A DNA stretch of 64,000 nt from Brevipalpus yothersi (GCA_003956705.1 QZCP01000067.1:179235-243234), one strand, 5' to 3'. Counted from the first letter of the stretch, positions 35,171-46,308 are shown. Made by a program: numbers and translations. Notes: generated by a model not told the origin, from the sequence alone.

Positions 35171-35405
35171 CATGCGCACAAGGGAAGTTTGTTTAAAATT
35201 TTTGTCCTAAGTTAAAAACACGAAATGAAATGTAATTGTCATTGAATTCTAGACAAAAATTTTTGCCAAACTTTTCTTGTGCGCATGAATTTTTTTCCAC
35301 TATGGACCAAAAAAGTAACAGATCCATGGACTGTGTATCTGAATGAATCGGCCAATCACACTCATTCACTCTCTTGTTTTTAATCCTCAGGTTTTTGGAC
35401 ACACT
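35171..35405. mobile_element. Foldback element, copy 2, truncated left arm
   Basis: The right arm ends CTCAGGTTTTTGGACAC, matching copy 3 (39355-39369) with small differences such as GTGTATCTGAATGAATCGGC. Only the inner part of the left arm remains (CATGCGCACAAGG, AAATTTTTGTC). More diverged than copies 1 and 3. Confidence 0.7.
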
Positions 35406-36546
35406 TCAGTTGTTTGCCTCTATTCAGTTTTCATTTTCCTTTCTCAGTTCACTTGATTGATAAACTAAGTGACATTGGAGAGTAGAAAAATATTCTCTAC
35501 TTCCGCAGAATTTCGAGCCACTGGTCACATCAAAAGAGTTGGACCATTTTTCCTTCACTGCTCCTTTTGACCAGTAAGAACAAAAAGATCAAAATGATAC
35601 TTTCCAAGGAAAAAAAACACTTTTCCATGTATAGCTCCATGGTGAAAATTGATCGAAGAACATTGTTCAATCTACTCATGAGCTCTATCAGTACTCTCTG
35701 GCTCCATGCTTCCCATGGCTAACGAAATTATAATTTTATATAAAAAAATTTGAGAACTTGGGGAAGATCCTGAAAAATATGATCATGCAAATAAAAATTG
35801 AGGATGAACGAGAGGATAAACTTGAATAATGAGAAAAATTTTATTCTCCGATCAACTGGCCACTTTTTTCACTTTGTATTCATGAAACTTGACAACAACT
35901 ATTTATTATCAGTGAAATGCACACCAAGAGAATGACCAAGATTTGATGATTAATTATCACTAAACGAATCGTTGGCCAGTCAAGTGAAAAAAGCAACACT
36001 CAAAGTTAGCGCTTCGCACTACACTTGATCAACATGAAGTGAAGTGAAGTTGAGTGAAGTGAATGTCGAGTTTCACTTGAGTGAAGAAACGTGCTTTTCG
36101 ATTGTCCATTCTTGAGTGCAGTTTCGCTTGTTTTGTGTGAACCTCTCTCTCTCTCTCTCTGTCTTAATCAATCAATTCAACCAAACTTGAATCCTGGCGC
36201 GATTCTGTAAATATCCCAATCGAAAAATAAGTTTGATCGGCTGGATCATGACTCTTTGGATCTTTGCCATCCCTTTCAATGACATTCTATTGTTTGGTGT
36301 GTGTTAGATGATCGAACAAGAGAATCAATATATGATGTTAAAGAGGAAGAGGAAAAAAAATGAACGAACACTTGAATATGTTTATAATTCTTTCCAATCA
36401 ACTTTAATCGCCGAGATTTGATCAAAACAAATCTAACCAAGTCAATGAGGAAGCTTTTTCCTCCAGAAAGCGCGCTTTTGCTCATTTTTTCATTGCCATC
36501 TTGGGGCTCTGCTTTATGATCCAGTTCACAAATTTCTCAAAAGTTA
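35406..36546. other. Spacer between foldback copy 2 and EAPP
   Basis: AT-rich, with no gene. A cluster of GAAGTGAAGTGAA-type units and their complements lies at 36036-36090, and a short CT run lies at 36143-36160. Confidence 0.4.
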
Positions 36547-37289
36547 TCAAGAATGACTTGACAGGGTGTTGAAAAAATGATACACCTCATCCTCATCATG
36601 AACTCCTACTTGAGTGCCACAAACTTCACATTTAACCGCATAGTATCCAGTTTTATTCTTATTCTTTTTATCTCTCTTTGAATTTGATTTAAATTCCAAC
36701 TTGGTGGCTCGATCGATTGTACAGTTGAACACAAACATGGCACGATATTGAGTTCTATATTTCACATGTCGCTGACAATCAAGACAGAGAAGAGTCATAC
36801 AGCATGGACAGTTGAGAACAGCATCCGTTTTTTGACACTTTTTTCCTTCAAATTCCGTATTTTTCCGCTTCTCCTGAACCCAAGCTTCATCTTCATCGTC
36901 TGCTTTTGGATCGTAGAAAATATCTTCCTGAGGAGAATCAGTTGTTTTGGTCGAACTCCCTTCTACATTAGGAACATTACAATCAGGTCCATGATCGTCT
37001 TTGAGACTTTCTGTACTAGACAACGCACGAGCAGGTACATCATCAGCATCTGTTGAGGCTGCCACTCGATCCTCAAGCTCTTTGTCCATTTCGACCTCGA
37101 AACTGAATTCCGGAGAATAGGTTGCCTTACATCCCAAACTTTCGAGAAATTCGTCTGCATCTTCATCACTGTAAAAAAATGACATTCAATAGTTAATCTT
37201 TCTGTTTCGTTTGAAATCCAAGTCAATCCTTACCTGCTATCGACACCAATTATTTCATCCTCACTCTCATCAACAACGTAATAATCCAT
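36547..37289 (-). CDS. EAPP: E2F-associated phosphoprotein (EAPP)
   Basis: Exons 37234-37289 and 36547-37168 (GTAAGG donor, TTACAG acceptor) give 225 residues; human EAPP is about 285. The acidic N terminus (DYYVVDESEDEIIG, then SDEDADEF) is followed by IFYDPKADDEDEAWV and the conserved Cys block LNCPCCMTLLCLDCQRHVK, YRTQYRAMFV, then KCEVCGTQVGVHDEDEVYHF and a final ASHS-like SSHS end. EAPP is a nuclear phosphoprotein that binds E2F factors and affects cell-cycle gene expression. The paired CxxC motifs suggest zinc binding. It is shorter than the human protein in the disordered first half only. It sits between foldback copies 2 and 3. Confidence 0.93.
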
Positions 37290-37540
37290 GATACAAGCTA
37301 CTCCACACTTTGGTTGACAACGATAGACTCAGAGATAAAGATTACATTTTGGGGAACTTCGAAATAAGATAACCTTGCCCTACACAGTCATATTAAATGC
37401 TCAAAATATATCGCATCAATGGTTGATCACTGTTGAGCAAATATTGTGTACAAAACAATATTGTTTGTAATACAAATGGTTGTTTAGCGCTCGATTTCAA
37501 ACGCACACTGTTTAGTAAACAGTGTTTACAAAACAAGGTG
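37290..37540. other. EAPP upstream spacer
   Basis: 251 bases holding the EAPP promoter. A near-perfect palindrome, ACTGTTTAGTAAACAGT, lies at 37507-37523, just outside the foldback element. Confidence 0.4.
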
Positions 37541-37721
37541 AAGGGTGTCCAGAAACCTGAGGAATGAGAACAAGGAAAAGAATGGATGTGATTGATCGAT
37601 TCATTCAGATACTCGATCCATGGATCTGTTTGAACTTTGGTCCATAGTGAAATCAAGTTCATGCGCCCAAGAAAAGTTGGTGAAAATTCTCGTAAAAATT
37701 ATGTGGAAAACGGATTGAATA

Positions 37722-37741
37722 CAGTGAAACACCTGAAATTT
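37722..37741 (+). repeat. Tigger left terminal inverted repeat
   Basis: CAGTGAAACACCTGAAATTT, followed directly by TA GAC sequence that in the right end appears 18 bases further inside. Confidence 0.95.
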
Positions 37742-37841
37742 AGACTGTTGGAGGTCGAGCTTAAAGTGATCACATGGTACATGAGGTGGAGGGCAATTCA
37801 AAATGAATGGGACCTTTTCATTGATCGTTTATTCATAACTA

Positions 37842-39104
37842 TTAGTTAATAGTCAGCGTTTCAAAATTCATTGCGTCAATTGAGTCAATATACTCAACAA
37901 GAGTAGGCATATCATTAATGTGAAGGTTCAAGGCATCGAAATTAGAGCACATAGTAGCATCATCAAGAAGCTCATGGTTACTATTTGAGAAACCAGCATG
38001 TCGCCAACAGTTTTGTATTGTAGCTACTGAGACATTGTCCCAAGCTTCACAATTCATTTGCACAGCATCACTGAGTTGAATTGATTTAAATAAGCTCTTG
38101 CAATCAACATGAGATTCAGTTCGATTAATTTTTGAATGTATCAAATTCATCAACTCGCTCACATAATTTTGTTTGAAATTTTGAATGATGCCGGAATCAA
38201 GAGGCTGTAACATCGACGTTGTGTTTGCAGGGAGATATTCGATGGTGATGTTGAACAATTCAACTTCAACCTTGTGACCACTAAAATTGTCCAAAATCAA
38301 GAGAATTTTGCGGTTTTCATTCATGAGTTTCAGATCGAGCTTCTCCAACCAATCTTTGAAAACTTTTCCTGTCATCCAAGCAGTTTTGTTTGCACAATAT
38401 GAAAACTTATTCTCCTCCATTATCTGATTTGTGAAGCACCTCGGGTTTTTTGAATGTCCGATCATGAGAGGAGGCAATTTTTCGCCAACCATACTACAAG
38501 CCAAGAGAATAGTTACTCTTTCCTTCGAAGCATTGACACCATGATGTTGTTTGCCTGAGACTATAAAAGTTCGAGAGGGAAGAAGTTTATAAAACAAAGC
38601 AGTTTCATCAGCATTGAATACCAGATCTTGATTATAATCATGAAGAATGCGAGGTATTTCATTGATACGATAGTCATCAACCAAAACTTGATCAACACTA
38701 GTCGAGTTACCAGAGAGCACCCCTCTTCTTACTCTGTTCCTTCGACAAAACTTTGTGAACCAATTAGTTGAGAAGCTTCGACCATCATCAATACCAATAA
38801 TTTCTATAGCTTTCTTCCGAACAAGACGGTAGTTCAATGGTAAACCCATTTCTTGAAACTCGAGAATGAATTTCACCAACTTTTCATCGAGCTCAGCTAC
38901 ACTTTTTCTCACATGAGAATTTTTCCTCTCACCTCTTCTATTATTTTTGGCTTCCTGAATGTTTTCCTTATTGCTCACACAATTGTATACTGTTTGCTTA
39001 CACACTTTCCATTTGGCACTTATTTTAGGAACACTCATTCTCTCCACTTCATAATCATGGACCACTTTAAGTTTTTGACTATTTGTCAGGTGTTGACTAG
39101 GCAT
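37842..39104 (-). CDS. Tigger/pogo transposase (CENP-B HTH plus DDE)
   Basis: A 420-residue intact frame. Residues about 1-60 form a CENP-B/Psq-type helix-turn-helix (SQKLKVVHDYEVERMSVPKIS), and 65-130 a second HTH_Tnp_Tc5-like domain (NWFTKFCRRNRVRRG). The DDE_1 catalytic triad is Asp166 (FNADETALFY), Asp272 (LILDNFSGHK) and Asp303 (MLQPLDSGIIQNFK), spacing DD30D as in pogo elements. It catalyses cut-and-paste at TA sites through the element's inverted repeats. No stops or frameshifts are seen and all three acids are present, so it may be functional. AATAAA lies nine bases after the stop (37828-37833, minus strand). Confidence 0.95.
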   Translation of the reverse strand: MPSQHLTNSQKLKVVHDYEVERMSVPKISAKWKVCKQTVYNCVSNKENIQEAKNNRRGERKNSHVRKSVAELDEKLVKFILEFQEMGLPLNYRLVRKKAIEIIGIDDGRSFSTNWFTKFCRRNRVRRGVLSGNSTSVDQVLVDDYRINEIPRILHDYNQDLVFNADETALFYKLLPSRTFIVSGKQHHGVNASKERVTILLACSMVGEKLPPLMIGHSKNPRCFTNQIMEENKFSYCANKTAWMTGKVFKDWLEKLDLKLMNENRKILLILDNFSGHKVEVELFNITIEYLPANTTSMLQPLDSGIIQNFKQNYVSELMNLIHSKINRTESHVDCKSLFKSIQLSDAVQMNCEAWDNVSVATIQNCWRHAGFSNSNHELLDDATMCSNFDALNLHINDMPTLVEYIDSIDAMNFETLTIN

Positions 39105-39186
39105 TTTGGCGGTTTAAGCACAAAAGATATGATCTCTGTATGGGACGCATGACAGAGGTGGAGCGAGTCTAAATTTCGGGTCGTCC

Positions 39187-39206
39187 AAATTTCAGGTGTT
39201 TCACTG
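39187..39206 (-). repeat. Tigger right terminal inverted repeat
   Basis: Reverse complement of the left repeat. Just inside it is a second GAAATTTAGAC copy (on the minus strand), so the right subterminal region has two direct motifs where the left has one. Confidence 0.95.
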
Positions 39207-39373
39207 TATTAGAATTTTAGACAAAAATTTTCACCAACTTTTCTTGGGCGCATGAACTTGATTTCACTATGGACCAAAGTTCAAACAGATCCATGGATCG
39301 AGTATCTGAATGAATCAACCAATCATATTCATTCATTCTCTTGTTTTCCATCCTCAGGTTTTTGGACACCCTT

Positions 39374-39936
39374 TAGTATCTGATGTGACTCCAAGCGGCC
39401 AATTGAACCAGTTTAGGTTTTGGTTGCAGCTTGTTTACAAAACGAAAGATGGAAGCGCTCAAGCTCACCATGTTTTCGAGGGAGAAAAATCTCTCTCTCT
39501 CGCTCTCTCTCTCTTGCTCTCTCTCTCTTGACGAGAACAATTTTTGATCTAAACATCTACGTCCAATGTACCTTAGATTGCGAGTCTTTAGAACAGTTTT
39601 TTAGAACAGTTTCTGCAATCCATGAGTTGAGTTGGAATTAAATTCATTTGTTGATCTTTTCTGTTGAGAGCTAACAAGCTCAGTTCAGTGTAGGACAGAA
39701 ATTGGTGTTACTTGCTAGTATTGTGTTGTGTTGTGTCGATTCACTGATTATTCTAACGTTGGCCTCCTGTTCTGGTGGAGAGATCTTCCTTATCGGCCGG
39801 CCTTTTCTTTTTACGGTTGTCCAGTTGTCTTTTGAGGATACATTTGATATGTCTTCCTAATTTTTTCGGTGTACTACCTATCCTTGCCATTGTTTGTGTT
39901 GTTTGATTGTTCTTAAGCCCAAGCTCTCTCCGAACG
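39374..39936. promoter_or_regulatory. Upstream region of the dual-specificity phosphatase
   Basis: 563 bases with a CT-rich run (39489-39528) and no further gene. The phosphatase start codon follows at 39937. Confidence 0.35.
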
Positions 39937-41090
39937 ATGGCTTCCAATAAAAAGTTAATGTCACCCGAGCAACTTGGTGATCTGGTGCAGCTAATTCGTG
40001 ACAGTATTGATTTGGCCTCGTGTAACAGTTTTTTGGAAGGTGGCCACTCTAATCTCAAAGAGAATGATCAAGGCGAGCCTGTCGAAATATTGCCCCATCT
40101 TTATCTTGGTAGTAGCTACCATGCTTCATCTAAGCGGATTTTAGATAAACTCGGAGTCACTGCCTTATTGAACGTTTCCCGAGGCTGTCCGAATTATTTT
40201 GAGGACAGTTACGAATACAAGTGTATCCCAGTTGAAGATTCAAGCTCTGAGGAAATAAGTGTTTGGTTCGATGAAGCTATTGACTTTATTGGTGAGTTTA
40301 TCGTTTTTTCTCATTCTTCTTCCTCACACATACAATTACACACACTGTAGACATCAATCATGAATGAATCTGATTGACTAACGGTTAGTTCCGCTGTTGG
40401 AGAGCTCAAAAAGGCTTCGATGTTTGCCACACCATCTACATGTAGTACATGGGCTTGATGATGAGAATCATTGATTGAAACCGGACCAGCAACATACGTG
40501 GGCATTTCTTCCCTCCATCTTCGATGAAGCTTTCTCTCTCTCTCTCTCTTTCTCTCTCTTCATTAATTCGCAACAATTCGTAGCTAGCCTCAGATTCTCT
40601 GGTTATTTTTTTCTCCTAAAATTTACTCTATTCAAATATATAAGTACTTCAGGTCTTACCTTTTCGCCTTGGAGCAAAGTCATTGAACCACCTCTACCAA
40701 GCACTTCCCTCATCGTTCTGATTACTGCCTCTCCCAATTTCTTCTTGAACGAGCTCTAGAAAAGAACGACCATGCAGAGCAGGAGACTTACAAGCCCAAG
40801 CCTACGAGAAAAAAAGCAAATGATCGAGTGGGAGAGAGCACATTCCAGCAAATCTAGTTTGCCTTTTGAATCATAATGCTGAGAATGTTTGGTGTGTGTG
40901 TGTGTGTGTGTGTGTGATGTTCATTTCCACCTCACATCTTGGCTTGCCTCACATCTCTGTTATGTATGTGTTTGAAAAAAAAGGCATTCGTAGTAAGAGG
41001 CTAAACCCTGTTTCCATGAATGGAAGACGAATTCCTTGTCTGAGGGCATAAAAGAGCCAGCTTTTGATCGAAAGTGTCTCGTGACTAGTT

Positions 41091-41138
<48 letters not shown>

Positions 41139-43670
41139 ATCTTGAGCTGCTCTCTGTTTTGCTTAATGGGCCACGGCAAAAAAGGTCGCAAGCTGAGGAG
41201 CCCGCCAAATTGCTGCCATAGTTTGATCCCGTTTTGGTTCTCAGCATGGAAGATGAGTTTGGAACAGCTCATGATGGCAGTGAAATCAGTGATGAAAATA
41301 CATGGAAATGGTTTCCGGTGCAAATTATCGATACCCAAAAGCGATGCGTGAAGCAAAAAGAGCAAGAACGTTGCTTCCTGTCGTTCCTCATTTCTCATTT
41401 ACTAGGGCTTCTTCCGCCCTCCCCTGCCTGGATCCCCTCTTCCTCTGTGGAATCTCGCTGGGACACACTTTTTCACACGACCGGCCCGAAGCCATTCTCA
41501 CCACGTGCTGAGTGCATCTAGGTAACGCGTGCGTCCTGCACTCCATGGCCATTCACTTCCGATTTGCACGTCCACGAGCCCACCAGAATGGGCCTCGAGG
41601 AAACAGGCTTCGTATGGAGTACCGTTAAAATCTTCAAATCTCGACGTTTTCTTTGCTTCACGTCCGGTTTTTGATTTCCGACAAACCATGCAACCTTCCG
41701 ACCGCGCCAACTTCCCTCACGTCCAGGCTCTTCGCCTCTTTTTCTATCGCCAATAATTACTCACCCACCCTGATTACATAAGTCCACCCATCTATTGGTA
41801 AAGAAATCATCAATTGACTTCTGAATTTGTTTTCATTCATCCATTCATTCATTTACTCATTCGCTTATTCGCTCATTCATTCACAATTTTGATTCCTCCC
41901 TTTTATGCCGAAAAATGGCAACATGATTTGGACGCTCACTTTTTGGGATGTGAAGAATTGAAGTGGAGGTCAGTTCGAAAGGGGAGAAAGAGAAAGAGGA
42001 GAAAGAGAAAGAGGAGGAGGAGGAGGAGGAGGTGGTGATGGCGGTGATGATGATAGTACTTGTTGTAGCGGTGTGTAGTAGTGAAGAGAGAGAGAGAAAG
42101 GTCCAAAGGAGGCTTATGGATGTATGGCTCCGATTAACATCGATTTGAAAGAATTTCCTCCCCGAAATGAACAGTTCGCGTTGGCCCAAATTTTCAGCCC
42201 TCTCTACAATTCTTTCAGGCCAGTTGTTAGTATATAAGCTAGAATTTACCCAATTTCCACCTAAGGAACAGCAACAAGAAGCTTGTGTGCCCATTCATTT
42301 TTTTTACACCTTAGGAGAAGTGGCGGTTAGAGGATTGGTATTTCTTCTTTAGGAATGTGCGCAACCATCTTGGGTTAACATTAAGCCATAAATGTTTCCG
42401 CTTTCGTAAATTTCTATCCTTAGAATCAATGGTATTTTTGTTACCATGAAGCAGAGAAAACTCTCTGACCAATGAAGCTCTCCTTGATTTTCATCTAAGT
42501 ATTTGAGAGACATTAGTGTTGTTGTTTGATGCTCTCCTTCCTTGAAGATGGTTTCGCTCTAGTGACAGCTCTTATGTAAGAAAACTCATTCTCAAAACTA
42601 TGAATCGAGGAAGGAAGTGGGAGGAGAATGTGTGAGAAGCCTAAGGTTTGAAAATAGCATGATTACACGAACGCCTTCTTACTGCCAAATCTGATGTGTT
42701 GAACAGAAATCTTGTCGCTGGCTGAGACCGAGTCCATCTTCTGTTTACTCGCCACACTTTTTGCCTCCAACATTGTTGGTGTTTCAGAATCAAGCAGAAT
42801 TGAGAATAGAGGTGAGGAAACGAGTAAGCATTCATGGTTAAACTTGCTGTTCGTGGGAGGCTCGAAGCGTACCTGACCCTTTCTGATTCGCATTCCTAAA
42901 ACAGATCGATATTTTGCTTCACTCACAATACAGTGAATGAAATGCTTTCCCCCGTACTCATTTCTAGCGTAAAGTATTCCCTACAACTACAACTACAACT
43001 CGCCATGAATCGATCCAACCTGAGCTTCAACTCTCACTGCCTGCTGCTGCTGCTGCTGCTGCTGCTATTATTACTGGCCACCAGTAAGCCGAGTATTTTA
43101 GCCATCGATCAATGAGAGGAGGAGTCTTCCCTCCACCTCCATCGCGTAATTGTGTACAATCACAGGTAAGGAATGGAATTCACTGTCTGTGATCAGCAAT
43201 AGAGTAAGAGTGGAGCAAGAGCAAGGGAAGAGTGAAGGAAGAGTTGCCGATCAACTGGAAGAATTCTTCCTTCTCTCCAACAACAATGCGCCCCTCAATC
43301 AGCCAACAAGCAAGTCTTTTCGAAGGCTGCTTGTTTTTATCCTCTATATTTGTCGAAGAATGTATCGACCGCGGCAACGGCGGGTCGATAAACACTTCCG
43401 GTTGGCATGATGTGCTCGGGAGCAGTTGTAGCCGAGCATGATCGAAGATTGAGGATGAATGAATGAATGAACGCCATTCTGCCTCCTCTCTGAAATACTC
43501 TGTAACCTCTCTGTGATGTACCAACGACAGCGATAGTGACTCTACTGCTTTGACACTGAGAATTGAGCTGCCTTCCGCTTCTCGTTCAATTCGAGTTCTC
43601 ATCAACGGCCGCCAAACTGACAGAATATATCAGCGAATCATATCTCCACTAGCTTCGCCAGCATTTTGTA

Positions 43671-43720
<50 letters not shown>

Positions 43721-44262
43721 CTGGAATACTTTCTAGACTGATAAAGTATTTTCCCAGCTTAGAGCAGGGGAAGATGAAAAAGATGAAACATTTCATCGTG
43801 GGTTCATCGCTGATCATCATCTTCCTTTTCACAGACGCCCATTTCCATTTCAGTCAGATTCGTGTAAATCAACCCATGTTCTCATAAGCTTTGTCTAAAA
43901 TTTTGAGGATGTACATTAGAAAGTTTTTCTGAGCACTTTCACTCGCCCCATTCTCATTTATTTATCTTTACTTTTGATTCTTTTCTTTAGATGCCGTCAA
44001 AAAATCAAATGGTAAAGTTCTCGTCCACTGTAGAGCTGGTATAAGCAGATCAGCAACTATCTGTATGGCTTATCTCATGGTTACAAAGCGCTTAAGAATG
44101 GAAGAAGCCTATGAGTATGTAAAAAGTCGACGAAAAGTTATCTCACCGAATTTCAACTTCATGGGCCAACTTTTAAGCTTTGAGGCAAAGCTGTTCGCTG
44201 CCAAAGATTTTTTTAGCCTTGAAGAATGTGTTAGCTCGTCTTCTGTTCTGGCCAGCTTGTGA
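39937..44262 (+). CDS. Dual-specificity (MAP kinase-type) phosphatase, two exons
   Basis: Exons 39937-40291 and 43991-44262, separated by a 3.7-kb intron, give 208 residues. Residues about 49-195 form a DUSP catalytic domain close to the MKP group (DUSP1/2/4/5): EILPHLYLGSSYHAS, general acid Asp101 in IPVEDSSSEE, the P-loop VHCRAGISRSAT with Cys132, and SPNFNFMGQLLSFE. It would dephosphorylate Tyr and Thr/Ser in activated MAP kinases. Typical MKPs have an N-terminal rhodanese-like kinase-binding domain of about 140 residues; here only 48 residues precede the catalytic domain. Either it is a short form or upstream exons exist outside my detection. The large intron holds GA/CT, TG and CTG repeats. 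Confidence 0.9.
40892..40916. repeat. (TG)n microsatellite
   Basis: About twelve GT units in the phosphatase intron. Confidence 0.9.
41092..41136. repeat. (CT)n microsatellite
   Basis: About 20 CT units in the phosphatase intron. Confidence 0.95.
43038..43066. repeat. (CTG)n trinucleotide repeat
   Basis: About nine CTG units. In the + frame from the ATG at 43003 they encode poly-Leu, looking like a signal-peptide core. Confidence 0.85.
43675..43716. repeat. (CT)n microsatellite
   Basis: About 20 CT units, 275 bases before the second phosphatase exon. Confidence 0.95.
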
Positions 44263-44868
44263 ATGAATGGATGGATCCCTGGAAGAGGTTTTCTTACTAC
44301 CCCTACATGATCTTCCATCCCTACTGGCTGGTTTTTGGAAAGCAATCCCCTTGAGCCACGGTTTTCATGGTCAATATTTGTACCAATGTAACCCTAAAAT
44401 TTAATTTTAAATCAATTTTGAATGCCGAATTGGATTTTTTCTATCATCGCATGACATATTTGTTCATTCTCAACTAACCTTTGCATATAAATGGTTACAC
44501 CATTCCACAGGGTCCAAACTTTATACCCATGGTGTACTAATTTCCTTGAATATTTCAGTAATTTTTACTCTCATAGAAAATATAGAATGATCAAGTTTTG
44601 CCCAGAGGGATAGATGGTAAACTTGGTAAACTAAAAAAAATCGGTTCTGTGCAGTAGTTTCCTTCAGGCTGATATCATTTTCCCGTTGACCTTCTATATA
44701 TCGTGGCTCAGACTCTCAAACGAATCCTGTCTGATACTCGACTACAAATTTCTTCCTAAATTACTCATTTTTTATAAACTTTAGAGCTCTTGTTATCGGA
44801 ACAAGAATGAACACGGATTTCAAAAATTTTGGGAACTGGATTTCCTCAATGATCAAGTAAAAACTGGC
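44263..44868. other. Spacer between convergent phosphatase and ECHS1 copy B
   Basis: AT-rich and gene-free, holding both 3' ends. I see no repeat. Confidence 0.4.
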
Positions 44869-44874
44869 TTTATT
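44869..44874 (-). terminator. AATAAA poly(A) signal of ECHS1 copy B
   Basis: The canonical hexamer on the minus strand begins 25 bases after the stop codon. Confidence 0.6.
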
Positions 44875-44898
44875 TCAGCAATTCGAAAAGGCGAGAGT

Positions 44899-46308
44899 TT
44901 AAGAATCTTTGAAAGATGGAGCTCGTTTTTCTACAAATGCTTTCATTCCTTCCATTTTATCCTCCTAGAATAAAGATATAAATCATTACGCGATCGTTTT
45001 CAACACGCTATTGTCAGAGAGAAAATAAGTATTAGTGTGAAGACGTACCGTTCCGAAACAGGCATAGAAGAGTCGCTTTTCTGTTTGCAGACCATTGTTC
45101 AGATTGGTTTCGAAGGCTGAATTCATAGATAGAGAAATAAGATTTAGTTTAGCTAGAGACAAAGTTCAAAAGAGAAATAAAAATAGAGAGGGAATATATC
45201 TCACAGTTATTGACTGAGTCTTTAGCTATTGCAGCGATCAATTTAGAGTGGACACAAATCTTCTCGGCGAGCTTGATAGCTTCATCAAGAAGCTTATCGG
45301 TTGGGAAAACTCGACTAACCAATCCTACAAATTTTTGATTTTTGATGAAAAAAATTCGAAAACATTGAATTACTTTTGAGGAGTTTCTATCTATACTTAA
45401 TTACCCCAGTGTTCAGCTTCTTTAGCAGAGATTGGTGCACCTGTGAGGACTGAATAGCAGGCCAAAATGAGTTTCTCAAAATGTATAGTAGCTTATGAAA
45501 ACTTACCCATTTCCATGGCTCTAGATTTTCCAACCAGTCTTGGAAGCCTTTGAGTGCCACCAGCACCGGGGATAACTCCGATTGCAATTTCGGGTTGACC
45601 AAACTTGGCATTCTCACCAGCATATATGATATCACACATCATGGCAACTTCGCATCCTCCTCCAAGCTATCAGTCAAAATAAAATAAAAGTTTTTTATTC
45701 TTTCTTTAATTATGTCATTTCTCACCGCATATCCATTCACAGCAGCGATTATTGGCTTAGGAAATCTGGCCACCTGATCCCAATCGGCCAAGAAACGTTC
45801 GTTGCAGCATTCAGCAAAACGTTTGTCCTTCATTTCCTTAATGTCGGCACCAGCTAGGAGAACACACAATTGAGTTGAAAAAAACATCACATCGACAATG
45901 AAAATACTCCCTAACCGGCGAATGCTTTCTCTGATCCAGTGAGGACAACAGCTCCTATCTCTTTATCATCTCGAAACTCATCCAATGCTTGACCTAGCTC
46001 GGTCATGAGAGCTAGTGTGATTAAAAGTTAGAAACAATTAATGTACAATCAGTGGATGTCGACAATCAATCAACTTACCACCACAAAGAGCATTGAGGGC
46101 TTTAGGTCTGTTGAGTTGTATCAATCCAACGTTCTGTTTTTCACCCTTCTTGGAGACAAGAATATTTTGGAAAGCTACGGAAAAGAGAGAAAAATTCATC
46201 ATCAATCTCCCACAGATTTCACAATCAAAGCAACTTACTTGACAGAAGACGAGTACTGGAGAGACCAGAACTGGACACAAGTAATCGTTTTGGCACAAGT
46301 GAGAGCAT
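44899..46308 (-). CDS. ECHS1: Mitochondrial short-chain enoyl-CoA hydratase, copy B
   Basis: Nine exons: 46239-46308, 46079-46174, 45916-46011, 45726-45853, 45507-45666, 45405-45449, 45205-45324, 45049-45116, 44899-44964, giving 282 residues. Exons 2-9 have exactly the same lengths and phases as in copy A. The presequence (LVPKRLLVSSSGLSSTRLL) is basic and Ser-rich. Catalytic segments AGADIKEM, NGYALGGGCE and QPEIAIGVIPGAGGTQRL are closer to the family consensus than copy A, so copy B is the better candidate for the standard ECHS1 role in beta-oxidation. The proteins agree at roughly four of five positions by eye. It is divergent from PEX13, 483 bases away. Confidence 0.95.

Larger units (their letters stand above)
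37722..39206 (-). mobile_element. Tigger/pogo-type DNA transposon, apparently complete
   Basis: 1485 bases with perfect 20-base terminal inverted repeats CAGTGAAACACCTGAAATTT, flanked by TA on both sides (37720-37721 and 39207-39208), the target-site duplication of the Tc1/mariner superfamily. It contains one intact transposase gene on the minus strand. Foldback copy 1 keeps the unoccupied target (one TA), confirming both ends. Confidence 0.95.
37541..39373. mobile_element. Foldback element, copy 3, split by a Tigger insertion
   Basis: Left arm 37541-37721 begins AAGGGTGTCC; right arm 39207-39373 ends GGACACCCTT. The arms are inverted complements over about 165 bases, for example GATCCATGGATC and TTCATGCGCCCAAGAAAAG with its complement. 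The Tigger element interrupts the loop near the centre. With Tigger removed the element is about 348 bases. Confidence 0.85.

Noticed and set aside
36030..36095. GAAGTGAA-type cluster considered as a promoter array
   Set aside because: Looks like a small local repeat; there is no adjacent gene start to assign it to.
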